Assembly (NCBI RefSeq): GCF_012935325.2
Contig: NZ_JABBYG020000001.1
Coordinates: 682,001 to 746,000 of the forward strand
Length of the DNA stretch: 64,000 nucleotides
Origin: Paenibacillus sp. PL91
GTDB lineage: Bacteria; Bacillota; Bacilli; Paenibacillales; Paenibacillaceae
Direction of reading: 5' to 3'
In this document: positions 26,920 through 35,260 of the stretch, in pieces
How the letters are laid out: every line of letters begins with the position of its first letter
How positions within the stretch are numbered: the stretch's first letter is position 1
Program-made: the position numbers and the translations under genes
Notes under the pieces: model-generated
Seen by the model: the letters and a program-made list of their open reading frames with translations, nothing else
What the model was told of the DNA's origin: nothing
The model's database searches: none

Positions 26920-26948
26920 AACAAATATTCGCTAAAATGGTTGTTATA
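26920..26948 (+). promoter_or_regulatory. Candidate mrfAB promoter with LexA-like box
   Basis: TAGTCA and TAAAAT are 17 bases apart. CGAACAAATATTCG at 26928-26941 fills most of the spacer and matches a LexA box except for A instead of G at the start of the right arm. Confidence 0.45.
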
Positions 26949-26964
26949 AAGAGGTGAATCAGAC

Positions 26965-29214
26965 ATGTTCAAAAAGAAGACTCTGGCAGACATCATTCAA
27001 GAGCTGCGGGGAAATGAGAATATCGTGAATTGGCATGAAATTGAACCACAAGACGCCAAATATAAACCTATACCCGAAACGGTAGACGGTAGAATAGCCG
27101 ATGCGCTTGCTAGGCGCGGCATAGATCAGCTTTACTCGCACCAGTACTCCGCTTACAAGGCAGTCGAAAAGGGCGAGAATATTGTAGCCGTTACACCAAC
27201 AGCCTCCGGGAAAACGATGTGCTACAACTTGCCTGTTCTACAGGCGATTGCGGCAGATGAGACGAGTAGAGCGCTCTATCTTTTTCCGACTAAAGCGTTG
27301 TCGCAAGACCAAAAAAGCGAATTGACTGAAATCATAGATGAAATGGGCATAGACATAAAAAGCTTTACTTATGACGGGGATACGTCGCCGGCAATTCGCC
27401 AGAAGGTAAGAATGGCAGGGCATATTGTCATAACGAACCCGGACATGCTCCATTCCGGGATATTGCCGCATCATACGAAATGGGTAAGCCTTTTTGAAAA
27501 TTTGAAGTATATCGTGATCGATGAATTGCATACTTATCGGGGCGTATTTGGAAGCCATGTCGCCAATGTGCTGAGGAGATTAAAACGGATTTGCAAATTC
27601 TATGGCAGCAACCCTACATTTATATGCACGTCGGCTACGATTGCAAATCCCAAGGAGTTGGCCGAGCAATTAACAGGTGAGCCGATGCGGCTAATTGATG
27701 ACAACGGAGCGCCAAGAGGCAGAAAACATTTTGTTTTCTACAATCCGCCAATCGTAAACCAGCCTCTTAATATAAGAAAAAGCGCGACGGTTGAGGTCAA
27801 TCATTTGGCTACAGAGTTTTTGAAAAACAAAATTCAAACGATTATTTTTGCTAGAAGCCGGGTGCGCGTTGAGCTTATTCTGAGTCATATCCAAGAGCTC
27901 GTTAAAAATCAGATTGGCACAAAATCGATTCGCGGCTATCGAGGCGGTTATTTGCCGAATCAGCGGCGCGAAATTGAAAAGGGTTTGCGGGCTGGCGATA
28001 TACTCGGCGTAGTGAGCACAAATGCGCTCGAGCTTGGTGTAGATATAGGACAATTGCAGGTATGCGTCATGACCGGATACCCTGGCAGCGTAGCCAGCAC
28101 TTGGCAGCAAGCAGGCCGTGCGGGACGAAGGCATGGTGAAGCTCTTATTTTGATGGTAGCCAGCTCAACCCCAATTGACCAGCATATCGTCCAAAACCCC
28201 GATTACTTTTTTGATCGCAACCCGGAAGCGGCTCGGATAAATCCGGAGAATCTGCTAATTCTCGTGGATCATCTTCGCTGCGCTGCCTATGAGCTTCCGT
28301 TCAAAGCCGCAGAGCAATTCGGCCCTGTCGATGTAATTGAAATTATGGAGTATTTAGTTGAAGAAAGAATTTTACATCGCAACGGCGATACCTTTTACTG
28401 GGCAAATCAGTCATTCCCGGCAAGCAACATTAGTTTGCGCTCCGCTTCACAAGAGAATGTCGTTATTATCGATCAAAGCAATGTAGCCGACGTTAAGATT
28501 ATTGGCGAGATGGATCGATTCAGCGCGATGACCCTTTTGCATGATGAAGCTATTTATTTGCATGAGGGGGTACAATTCCAAGTTGAAAAGCTGGACTGGG
28601 AGCATAAGAAGGCTTATGTGCGGGAAGTGGATGTTGAGTATTATACGGATGCCAATTTGGCCGTAAATTTAAAGGTTTTGCAGATTGATAAAACGACGGA
28701 CAGAGATCATACTTCATTAAATTTCGGAGATGTCGCCATAAATGCTGTGCCTACTATTTTCAAAAAAATCAAGCTCTCGAGCGGAGAAAATATCGGATCT
28801 GGGCCTATCCATTTGCCAGAAGAGGAACTGCACACCAGCGCGGCATGGATGGAATTAAAGCAGGTTGACCCTGAAGTAGGGGAGAAAACCTTGGAGCAGC
28901 TTCTGCTTGGAATTGCGAATGTCATGCGTCATATAGCGCCAGTTCTCGTCATGTGCGACCGCAGCGACATACATGTCGTATCTCAAATTAAAGCGGCGCA
29001 TACCGGACTGCCTACCGTTTTCCTATACGATCATTACCCCGGAGGAATCGGCTTAGCTGAAGATGTCTATAAGCGATTCGATGAAATTAAAAACGCTGCA
29101 AAAAATTTAATTCAAAAATGTTCCTGCAAGGATGGGTGCCCGGCATGTATTGGGACAGAGATAGAAGGCATCAATGGAAAATACAGAAGCATTCAGCTGC
29201 TAGACCAATTTTAA
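26965..29214 (+). CDS. mrfA: DEAD/DEAH-box DNA helicase MrfA
   Basis: 749 residues. Walker A is TPTASGKT, Walker B IVIDELHTYRG, then SAT (CTSATIANP) and the helicase C motifs up to QQAGRAGRRHGEA. The C-terminal DUF1998 region carries four Cys in CSCKDGCPACIG, which bind a metal in MrfA. In B. subtilis MrfA (YprA) and MrfB repair mitomycin C adducts independently of UvrABC. GAGGTG precedes ATG 26965, and mrfB follows 23 bases later. Confidence 0.95.
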   Translation: MFKKKTLADIIQELRGNENIVNWHEIEPQDAKYKPIPETVDGRIADALARRGIDQLYSHQYSAYKAVEKGENIVAVTPTASGKTMCYNLPVLQAIAADETSRALYLFPTKALSQDQKSELTEIIDEMGIDIKSFTYDGDTSPAIRQKVRMAGHIVITNPDMLHSGILPHHTKWVSLFENLKYIVIDELHTYRGVFGSHVANVLRRLKRICKFYGSNPTFICTSATIANPKELAEQLTGEPMRLIDDNGAPRGRKHFVFYNPPIVNQPLNIRKSATVEVNHLATEFLKNKIQTIIFARSRVRVELILSHIQELVKNQIGTKSIRGYRGGYLPNQRREIEKGLRAGDILGVVSTNALELGVDIGQLQVCVMTGYPGSVASTWQQAGRAGRRHGEALILMVASSTPIDQHIVQNPDYFFDRNPEAARINPENLLILVDHLRCAAYELPFKAAEQFGPVDVIEIMEYLVEERILHRNGDTFYWANQSFPASNISLRSASQENVVIIDQSNVADVKIIGEMDRFSAMTLLHDEAIYLHEGVQFQVEKLDWEHKKAYVREVDVEYYTDANLAVNLKVLQIDKTTDRDHTSLNFGDVAINAVPTIFKKIKLSSGENIGSGPIHLPEEELHTSAAWMELKQVDPEVGEKTLEQLLLGIANVMRHIAPVLVMCDRSDIHVVSQIKAAHTGLPTVFLYDHYPGGIGLAEDVYKRFDEIKNAAKNLIQKCSCKDGCPACIGTEIEGINGKYRSIQLLDQF

Positions 29215-29237
29215 ATGGTGCGTTGGGAGGGTAAACG

Positions 29238-30539
29238 ATGAGCAGCATGCGTGAACGTATGAATCGGCTGCGCGGAGAGAGCACAGAGAAGGACAAGCAG
29301 ATAGAAACATCGGCCGCTGGGGGCGAGGAGCAGAAGGAACTCTCGCAAGATGCGGATGAGGAGCAGCTCTCGCCTGTATGGGATACATTCGATGTGAAGC
29401 TGATGGAGAATGATACGGGCAGCTTTTTGCTTCGGAAAATGGTTTACCCAATCGATTATCGCCATGGTCATCATGCGATTGAAGAGCTGGCCCTGGCGGC
29501 ATCCGGATTGTCGGCGTTTCATCCTTTGCGTGAAACCTATGCAGAGCAGATTTTATTTCTCGATCTAGAAACGACAGGGCTCGGCGTAGGAGCAGGTAAC
29601 ATTCCTTTTATGGTTGGCATAGGATATATGTCGAAAGGGCAATTTGTCATCGAGCAAACGTTGATTAGACATCCGGCTGAAGAGAGAGCGATGCTGATGT
29701 ATTTGGCGGATAAGCTGAAGCATTTCACTTTTCTGGCAACGTACAACGGCAAAACCTTTGATTGGCCGCTCGTCCAAAATCGGTTTATTATGCATGGGCT
29801 TAATCGCAACCTATGGGAACCGAGGCATCTCGATTTTTTACATCCTTCGAGGTCTTTATGGAAAAATACGCTCGTCTCCTGCAAATTAAGCCATGTTGAA
29901 GAGGAGAGACTGGGCATTCACCGCGAGGACGATGTGCCAGGCTCACTTGCGCCGCAGTTATATTTTCAGTTTTTGGCGGATGGAGATCCAGCACCGCTTG
30001 AAGGCGTTTTTCGGCATAATGAAATAGATATGCTCTCGCTAGCCTGTCTCGCGATTCGGTTTGGGCATTTGTTAAATGGCAATCTCGCGTCTTATATACC
30101 TTTGCCAGATGAGCCGGAAGAAATGGTACGTACAGGACTGTGGCTGGAGCGCATGGGAAAATGCGAGCTTCCCAGCTTATTATTTGATCTGGCCATGAAA
30201 GAGGAACAGGCGAATCCATCAACGCTAATCATGCTCGCAGAGCGTGACAAGAAGGCTGGAAATTGGGTGCGTGCTGTGTTATTGTGGCAGAAGGCTATTA
30301 TTCATTCTTCGACTCATTTCGGTGTTGCAGCCCATGAAGCGAGCATTGAGCTTGCGATGTATTACGAGCATAAGCTCAAAGATTATGACGCTGCATTAGG
30401 GCACGCGAATCTAGCGTTTGAGCATGCATCAAATCATTCGATGCTCGTTCGCCGGGACACCAAAAAAAGAGCGGAGCTTGAAGCGCTGCGGAATCGGATT
30501 TCAAGGCTGCGCCGGAAGACAGAAAAACAATTCAAGTAA
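29238..30539 (+). CDS. mrfB: MrfB (YprB) exonuclease
   Basis: 433 residues. The N-terminal 45 residues are acidic and disordered-looking. The RNase H-like exonuclease core has FLDLETTGLGVGAGNIPFMVG, LATYNGKTFDWPLV and HNEIDMLSLACLA (DEDD-type acidic residues). The C-terminus is helical and repeat-like (VLLWQKAIIHS...HEASIELAMYYEHKLKDYDAAL), consistent with TPR. It partners MrfA in removing mitomycin lesions. GGGAGGG lies just upstream of ATG 29238. Confidence 0.93.
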   Translation: MSSMRERMNRLRGESTEKDKQIETSAAGGEEQKELSQDADEEQLSPVWDTFDVKLMENDTGSFLLRKMVYPIDYRHGHHAIEELALAASGLSAFHPLRETYAEQILFLDLETTGLGVGAGNIPFMVGIGYMSKGQFVIEQTLIRHPAEERAMLMYLADKLKHFTFLATYNGKTFDWPLVQNRFIMHGLNRNLWEPRHLDFLHPSRSLWKNTLVSCKLSHVEEERLGIHREDDVPGSLAPQLYFQFLADGDPAPLEGVFRHNEIDMLSLACLAIRFGHLLNGNLASYIPLPDEPEEMVRTGLWLERMGKCELPSLLFDLAMKEEQANPSTLIMLAERDKKAGNWVRAVLLWQKAIIHSSTHFGVAAHEASIELAMYYEHKLKDYDAALGHANLAFEHASNHSMLVRRDTKKRAELEALRNRISRLRRKTEKQFK

Positions 30540-30676
30540 ACGGGCAACCTTACTATAGAGCAGATGCGTAAAGCAGACAGCTGCAGCTTCATTGATTGGC
30601 TTATTTTATATTGGAGAACATAAGCTTAACAACTAGATTTTGGCAGCTGCCGTTTGCGCATGAGAGGACATACGCT

Positions 30677-31489
30677 ATGACAGTGAAGCAAGCAGCAATG
30701 CGCGGATTACTTATTGACCTAGATGGCACGCTATATCACGGAACGCATCGCATTGATGGTGCAGACACATTAATTACCTACTTGCGAGAAACCAAGCTTC
30801 CCTTTCGCTTTGTAACTAATAATTCTTCGGCAACGCCTGCTGAGGTGGCTGAAAGACTGTTGAAGATGGGGATACCGGCTGCCGCAGAAGAGGTTTGTAC
30901 ATCCGCGCAAGCGGCAGCTGAGCATATTGCATTCTTAAAGCCCGGCGCTTCCGTTTTTGTAGTTGGTGAGGCTGGTTTAAGGAAATCCGTTCAAGAGGCA
31001 GGTTTATTGCTGACGGAGGAGCAGCCGGATTTTGTCCTGCAAGGGATTGACCGCTCGTTTACATACGAACGGTTGACGAAAGCAGTTCGCTATATTCATA
31101 GCGGGGCGACATTTATTATGACGAATCCTGATTTGCTGCTGCCATCCAGCGATGGGCTCATTCCAGGTGCAGGCTCCATTGGCGCAATGCTTAAGGCGGC
31201 AGGAGGCAAAGAGCCTATTCTAATTGGCAAGCCTTCTTCTATTCTTATGAGCTATTCCTTAAGAGAGCTCGGTTTAAAGGCTGACGAAGCATGGGTAGTT
31301 GGCGATAATATGGCAACGGACATAGCATTTGGCGACGCTGCAGGCTGCGGTACGATATTGGTTCTAACAGGTCTTACAACGGCGCAAAATATCGATTATT
31401 ATATGGAACAAGCCGGCTGCAAGCCAACGATCATATGCAATGACTTAGAAGACCTTCGTTTGTATATTTCTGACCATAGAGAGATATAA
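30677..31489 (+). CDS. HAD-IIA (NagD/AraL-like) phosphatase
   Basis: 270 residues. Motif I LLIDLDGTLYHG, motif II FVTNNSSATP, motif III Lys in LIGKPSS and motif IV WVVGDNMATDIAFG; the long cap between II and III is the C2 type of NagD and AraL. Such enzymes remove phosphate from sugar phosphates or damaged metabolites. ATG 30677 is chosen for the GAGAGGA 9 bases upstream; a longer frame to 30596 has no such signal. Confidence 0.9.
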   Translation: MTVKQAAMRGLLIDLDGTLYHGTHRIDGADTLITYLRETKLPFRFVTNNSSATPAEVAERLLKMGIPAAAEEVCTSAQAAAEHIAFLKPGASVFVVGEAGLRKSVQEAGLLLTEEQPDFVLQGIDRSFTYERLTKAVRYIHSGATFIMTNPDLLLPSSDGLIPGAGSIGAMLKAAGGKEPILIGKPSSILMSYSLRELGLKADEAWVVGDNMATDIAFGDAAGCGTILVLTGLTTAQNIDYYMEQAGCKPTIICNDLEDLRLYISDHREI

Positions 31490-31528
31490 GACAAAGCAGA
31501 CGAAGAATATAGGAAGGAAGCGTGCTTC

Positions 31529-32344
31529 ATGCAGGAACTGCCGGAACTGGAAAATTATCGAGCTTTATTAGCGGAGCAATTCGCAGGAGCTCAAATTACC
31601 GGTGTCGAGATATCTAATGTAAAAGCGTTTCAAGCGAGCGACGAGCAAGTCGAGCGTGACATTTTAGGCAAAGTAATTTGGTTTGTGGAAAGACGCGGCT
31701 TGCATTTATTGTTTCATTTGGATAATGGTAAGCGACTATTGCTTCATTTGGGGCAAGGAGCTTATTTGTATAAAGGCAGCGAGCAAGAAGAGCCGACCCG
31801 TACAGCGCAAGTGAAGCTGCATTTTGGCCCTGTGACTTTGTTCTGCGTTGGTCTGCGGGCTGATGCCTTGCAGCTGTTGACAGTGAAGGATGTCGAGGAG
31901 AAGCTTGGACGCTTCGGACCTGATGCACTGGATAAAAGACTAACGATTGACCGTTTCATTACTCGCTTCGCCAAGAAACGCGGATCGATTAAAACTTCAT
32001 TAATGGACCAAAATGCTATTTCAGGTATCGGTGCGGTTTATTCCGATGAAATTTGTTACGCCGCTGCTTTGCGTCCTGATGCAAAAATACCGATGTTCGA
32101 GCGCGATACTTGGGAACGCCTATATCATTCGATGCATAGTGTATTAAAGGAAGCGATTTCACAAGGCGGAGCGGGAGAGCAGCCTTATGCCGAGGGCGAC
32201 AGCCTGACAGGCGGATATAGCGAGCATTTTTCAGTCTATGAGCGCGATGGCCAATCTTGTGCGCGCTGCGGCGGTGTGATCGAGAAAGTTGAAGTATCTG
32301 GTAAAAAAGCATTCGTTTGTTCAGACTGCCAAAAGGATCAGTGA
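31529..32344 (+). CDS. Fpg/Nei-family DNA glycosylase-like protein with altered N-terminus
   Basis: 271 residues. The sequence follows Fpg/Nei throughout: ELPELE opening, helix-two-turn-helix region with TSLMDQNAISGIGAVYSDEICYAA, and a C-terminal four-Cys zinc finger (CARCGG...CSDC). These enzymes excise oxidised bases with the N-terminal Pro as nucleophile. Here residue 2 is Gln (ATG CAG GAA CTG), so the Pro is absent while Glu3 is kept. AGGAAGG sits 9 bases upstream and no other start restores Pro. Glycosylase/lyase activity is therefore doubtful; binding may remain. Confidence 0.85.
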   Translation: MQELPELENYRALLAEQFAGAQITGVEISNVKAFQASDEQVERDILGKVIWFVERRGLHLLFHLDNGKRLLLHLGQGAYLYKGSEQEEPTRTAQVKLHFGPVTLFCVGLRADALQLLTVKDVEEKLGRFGPDALDKRLTIDRFITRFAKKRGSIKTSLMDQNAISGIGAVYSDEICYAAALRPDAKIPMFERDTWERLYHSMHSVLKEAISQGGAGEQPYAEGDSLTGGYSEHFSVYERDGQSCARCGGVIEKVEVSGKKAFVCSDCQKDQ

Positions 32345-32386
32345 ATAAGCAAGCTTTGAATCTGATGTTGAACGGGGGATTCATTC

Positions 32387-32719
32387 ATGATTCATGTTTA
32401 TTTAGATGATTACCGCGTATGTCCCAAAGGCTTCGTGCTGGCGAGCAATGCAGAAGAGTGCAAGCAGCTGCTTGATCTCGAGACAATTGGTATTTTATCA
32501 CTGGATTACGATCTAGGATGGGCCCAGCCTACAGGCTACGAGGTGGTTCGCCATATCGTAGAGACAGGTCGTTACCCAGAACAAATCTACTTGCACACCT
32601 CAAGCGCAGCAGGACGTATGCAAATGTACCATACGCTTTCAACGAACGCGCCAGCTGAAACCCAGCTGCACAATGGTCCAATGCCGGACGCGCTAATAAA
32701 TAAAATAGCTGGTCGATAA
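32387..32719 (+). CDS. Receiver-like domain protein (cyclic-phosphate processing type)
   Basis: 110 residues. Short receiver-like fold with VYLDDYR, ILSLDYDLGWAQPTGYEVVRHI and IYLHTSSAAGRMQMYHTL. The pattern resembles the small receiver-like domain that has been proposed for cyclic-phosphate processing. No output domain is fused. Its role is unknown. GGGGG precedes ATG 32387. The stop lies immediately before the repeat island. Confidence 0.72.
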   Translation: MIHVYLDDYRVCPKGFVLASNAEECKQLLDLETIGILSLDYDLGWAQPTGYEVVRHIVETGRYPEQIYLHTSSAAGRMQMYHTLSTNAPAETQLHNGPMPDALINKIAGR

Positions 32720-32726
32720 TTTTTCG

Positions 32727-32846
32727 CCCAAACCTTTAAAGGATTTTACACCCAAACCCTCGAGGGCTTTAAAACCCAAACCCTTAAGGGCTTTAAAACC
32801 CAAACCCTTAAGGGCTTTAAAACCCAAACCCTTAAGGGCTTTAAAA
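32727..32846 (+). repeat. 24-bp tandem repeat, five units (left edge of repeat island)
   Basis: Units start at 32727, 32751, 32775, 32799 and 32823. The last three are identical and each carries the palindrome CCCTTAAGGG; the second has CCCTCGAGGG, a compensating change that keeps the palindrome. A sixth, diverged unit leads into the 220-bp element. Confidence 0.95.
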
Positions 32847-32858
32847 CCAACCTTTAAA

Positions 32859-33078
32859 GGCTTTTCGAACCCACCCAAACCCTCCCTTCCAAGGGAGGGC
32901 CCCAAGGGTTGCACCCTCTGGACACCCGCAACTGGACTAACGTAGGAGTTTGTCATGCGCTCGCGAGCAGCGGGTGAGCATTGAACGCTTCCGTCCCTCT
33001 GGGACACGCTTACACGGGGATACACTCGGGTGACCTCTAAAACCGTTAAACGTTGGTGCAACTCAGTGGTGGACAAGC
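32859..33078 (+). repeat. 220-bp element, copy 1
   Basis: It matches 33131-33350 at 217 of 220 positions without gaps (offset 272). Contents: the palindrome CCCTCCCTTCCAAGGGAGGG, a GTTGC/GCAAC stem, GCTCGCGAGC and the hairpin GTCCC-TCT-GGGAC (32993-33003). No gene is evident. The minus strand is open but appears to be only translated repeat. Confidence 0.95.
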
Positions 33079-33130
33079 TCTTTTATGCAGGTGGATCGTT
33101 TTCCTCTCAGGATACACCCAAACCCTTAAG

Positions 33131-33350
33131 GGCTTTTCGAACCCACCCAAACCCTCCCTTCCAAGGGAGGGCCCCAAGGGTTGCACCCTCTGGACACCCG
33201 CAACTGGACTAACGTAGGAGTTTGTCATGCGCTCGCGAGCAGCGGGTGAGCATTGAACGCTTCCGTCCCTCTGGGACACGCTTACACGGGGATACACTCG
33301 GGTGACCTTTAAAACCGTTAAACGTTGGTGCAACACCGTGGTGGACAAGC
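33131..33350 (+). repeat. 220-bp element, copy 2
   Basis: Near-identical to copy 1; the three differences cluster in the last 45 bases. It is preceded, like copy 1, by a CCCAAACCCTTAAGGG unit, so the duplicated block includes part of the 24-bp repeat. Confidence 0.95.
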
Positions 33351-33645
33351 CTTTTTCGTTGGTTGGATCGTTTCGTCCTTACAGGACACACTTTCATGCG
33401 ATAGAAAAGCGTTTTCCTTACAGGACACAAACGTTAGAATCGCTTATCCTTTTAGAATTAGCGTTCAAAAGCTCTACAACGGTATCGAATAATCTCATTT
33501 CGTGGTGCTAATCGTAGTTTGCGAAACTATGTTTTCAGTTTTAGTTTCACGAAATGTGACGAATTCGGTTATAATACAAATAATGCTATTATTCATTGCT
33601 TAATAAAGAAGTTAAGCTCATTCAAAAAGGTTTTAAATTAAAGCG
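33351..33645 (+). promoter_or_regulatory. Centre of repeat island with promoter-like sequence and hairpins
   Basis: GTCC-TTA-CAGGACAC-type hairpins lie near 33375 and 33414. CATTTCGTG (33496-33504) pairs with CACGAAATG (33548-33556) around an inner TAGTTTGCGAAACTA dyad. TTCACG (33546-33551) and TATAAT (33570-33575) are 18 bases apart and would drive transcription toward the methyltransferase at 34089. The promoter is a candidate only. Confidence 0.45.
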
Positions 33646-33904
33646 TGTCCCAAGGGGACGAAAGCGAGCTTAGCTCGCATGAATTCACACGCGTCTCTAG
33701 ACATCTATCGTTACTCAGGTGTTTTGGCGTTGAGGTAACGTACCCAAAGTAAAGCGTGTCCCGAAGGGACGAAAGCGCCCCACCCGCTAACGTATCTCAC
33801 GAGATCATTTTGAGCTCAAACGTTAGTCCAATTGCAGGTGTCCAGAGGACGCAGTCCTTGGGGCCCTCCCTTGGAAGGGAGGGTTTGGGTGGGTTCGAAA
33901 AGCC
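33643..33904 (-). repeat. Diverged inverted copy of the 220-bp element
   Basis: Reading the minus strand from 33904, the first 49 bases equal the first 49 of copies 1 and 2, after which similarity falls but the same order of blocks is kept (TCTGGACACC, GGACTAACG, AGCGGGTG, GCTTTCGTCCC hairpin). A second hairpin, GTGTCC-CAAG-GGGAC, lies at 33646-33659. The three copies thus form direct and inverted pairs. Confidence 0.85.
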
Positions 33905-33980
33905 TTTAAGGTTTGGTATTGATTGAAAAGCCTTTAAGGTTTGGTATTGATCGAAAAGCCTTTAAGGTTTGGTATTGATT
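33897..33980 (+). repeat. 28-bp tandem repeat, three units plus remnant
   Basis: Units start at 33897, 33925 and 33953; one base differs (GATT or GATC end). The core AAAGCCTTTAAGGTTTGG is the inverted form of the 24-bp unit at the left edge. A degenerate fourth unit follows to about 34000. Confidence 0.93.
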
Positions 33981-34004
33981 GAAAAGCCTTTGAAGGTTGG
34001 TTGA

Positions 34005-34056
34005 TAACCCCTTAAGGGGCAGGGGTAAAAAAAGGTCCCTCCAAGGGACCCCCCAG
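34005..34056 (+). repeat. Two hairpins at the right edge of the repeat island
   Basis: CCCCTTAAGGGG and GGTCCCTCCAAGGGACC surround a GGGTAAAAAAA stretch. They lie 30-80 bases upstream of the methyltransferase start and could affect its mRNA. Confidence 0.6.
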
Positions 34057-34088
34057 GGTAATTCACTTATGAAAGAGGTTTTTGCTAC

Positions 34089-35105
34089 GTGAGTCAATGG
34101 ATCGGAACAGCCAATCAAACTTATGCACCTTATGCGATGGAAGAGCTTCGCAGATTGATTGAGGGTGTGGCTTTTACGCAGCTTGCTGCGGGAGAAGTGT
34201 TCTTAATGACGAGTCCGCAGACTCGCGAAGAGACGCTGCAGGCTATTCTTCAGCAGGAGCCGATCTTTTTGCGGCATGTGCAGCCGGTGGATCGGACGAT
34301 TGAAATTACCGGAAATGCAAATGATTTAGAGCAATTGTCGGATATGGTGCGCAATGCCGTGCTGACCTTTGAAAATAAACGTGTTGCCGTACACATTAGG
34401 CGCACTTCAAAATCGGAGTTTGTTTATTCGGCTGCCGATACGAAGGCGGTGCTTGATGCGGTACTGGAGGAGATTGGTGCGGAGCCAGTTGTACAGCAGC
34501 CAGAGGTCATCATTGCGATCTATGCTGCGGTAAACCAGCTATATATCGGCTTCGGCGCACCTGCGGACATGATGTCGGATTGGCCGGGCGGAGCGGTCCG
34601 CTTCCAGCGGGAAGAAGGACAGGTATCACGCGCCAAATTCAAGCTGCTTGAAGCCGAGCGTGAGTTCAAGCTAAACTACGCGGGGTTCCAAAATGCACTT
34701 GACGTAGGCGCAGCCCCAGGCGGCTGGACATCGCTTTTACTGGAGCGGGGCTTGCGGGTAACTGCGGTTGATCCTGCAGATTTGCATCCATCACTCATGG
34801 CTTATCCGACGTTAACCTACTTGAAAAGGAATGCTTCGGAAGTTAAATTTAACGCCGGCTCGTTCGATTTGCTAGTTTGCGATATGAGCTGGAGCCCTAT
34901 GCTTATGTGCAAGCTTGTGCTTGATTTGGAGCCTGCCCTTGCGAAGGGCGCTACAGCCATCATCACCGTTAAGCTCATGCACCGGAAGCCGCTTCAAACG
35001 ATAAGAGATGTCATCTCTAGATTGTCAACGGAATTTACGCTGCATAAAGCGAAGCAATTGTTTCATAATCGGGAAGAGATCACTTTATATTTGATCAAAA
35101 AATGA
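34089..35105 (+). CDS. FtsJ/RlmM-like SAM-dependent RNA 2'-O-methyltransferase
   Basis: 338 residues. The N-terminal half (about 1-170) is THUMP-like in layout. The C-terminal Rossmann domain has LDVGAAPGGWTSLLLERG (SAM loop), TAVDPADLHP, LLVCDMSWSP (Asp) and AIITVKLMHRKP (Lys). This matches RlmM/FtsJ enzymes that methylate 23S rRNA ribose; the exact target is inferred. GTG 34089 has GAAAGAGG about 11 bases upstream. The repeat island lies directly in front. Confidence 0.82.
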   Translation: MSQWIGTANQTYAPYAMEELRRLIEGVAFTQLAAGEVFLMTSPQTREETLQAILQQEPIFLRHVQPVDRTIEITGNANDLEQLSDMVRNAVLTFENKRVAVHIRRTSKSEFVYSAADTKAVLDAVLEEIGAEPVVQQPEVIIAIYAAVNQLYIGFGAPADMMSDWPGGAVRFQREEGQVSRAKFKLLEAEREFKLNYAGFQNALDVGAAPGGWTSLLLERGLRVTAVDPADLHPSLMAYPTLTYLKRNASEVKFNAGSFDLLVCDMSWSPMLMCKLVLDLEPALAKGATAIITVKLMHRKPLQTIRDVISRLSTEFTLHKAKQLFHNREEITLYLIKK

Positions 35106-35113
35106 CGAATACC

Positions 35114-35142
35114 GCCCTCGCCGCGAGGCAGGGCTTTCTTTT
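35114..35142 (+). terminator. Terminator of the methyltransferase gene
   Basis: GCCCT-c-GCC pairs with GGC-AGGGC around a GCGA loop, followed by TTTCTTTT. Confidence 0.8.
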
Positions 35143-35260
35143 GTCCAAACAGATGCGCAGATGCTTGCCTACAAGAGCTGAATATTCATTTTACCGCGGA
35201 GCGTGCTAGGCCGATCAAATAAAAGGCATTAGCGGTTAACGCTTATAGGAGGCTTTTTTT

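Noticed and set aside
32693..33348. Two overlapping minus-strand frames with an 8-residue GFKALKGL repeat and a shared 60-residue block
   Set aside because: They are simply the 24-bp and 220-bp repeats read in one frame. Both 220-bp copies give the same product, no ribosome-binding site is evident and the third copy is not open. The 24-bp unit being a multiple of three explains the open frame.
32727..33980. Tandem repeats that could be mistaken for a CRISPR array
   Set aside because: The units are contiguous with no unique spacers, and no cas genes are present.
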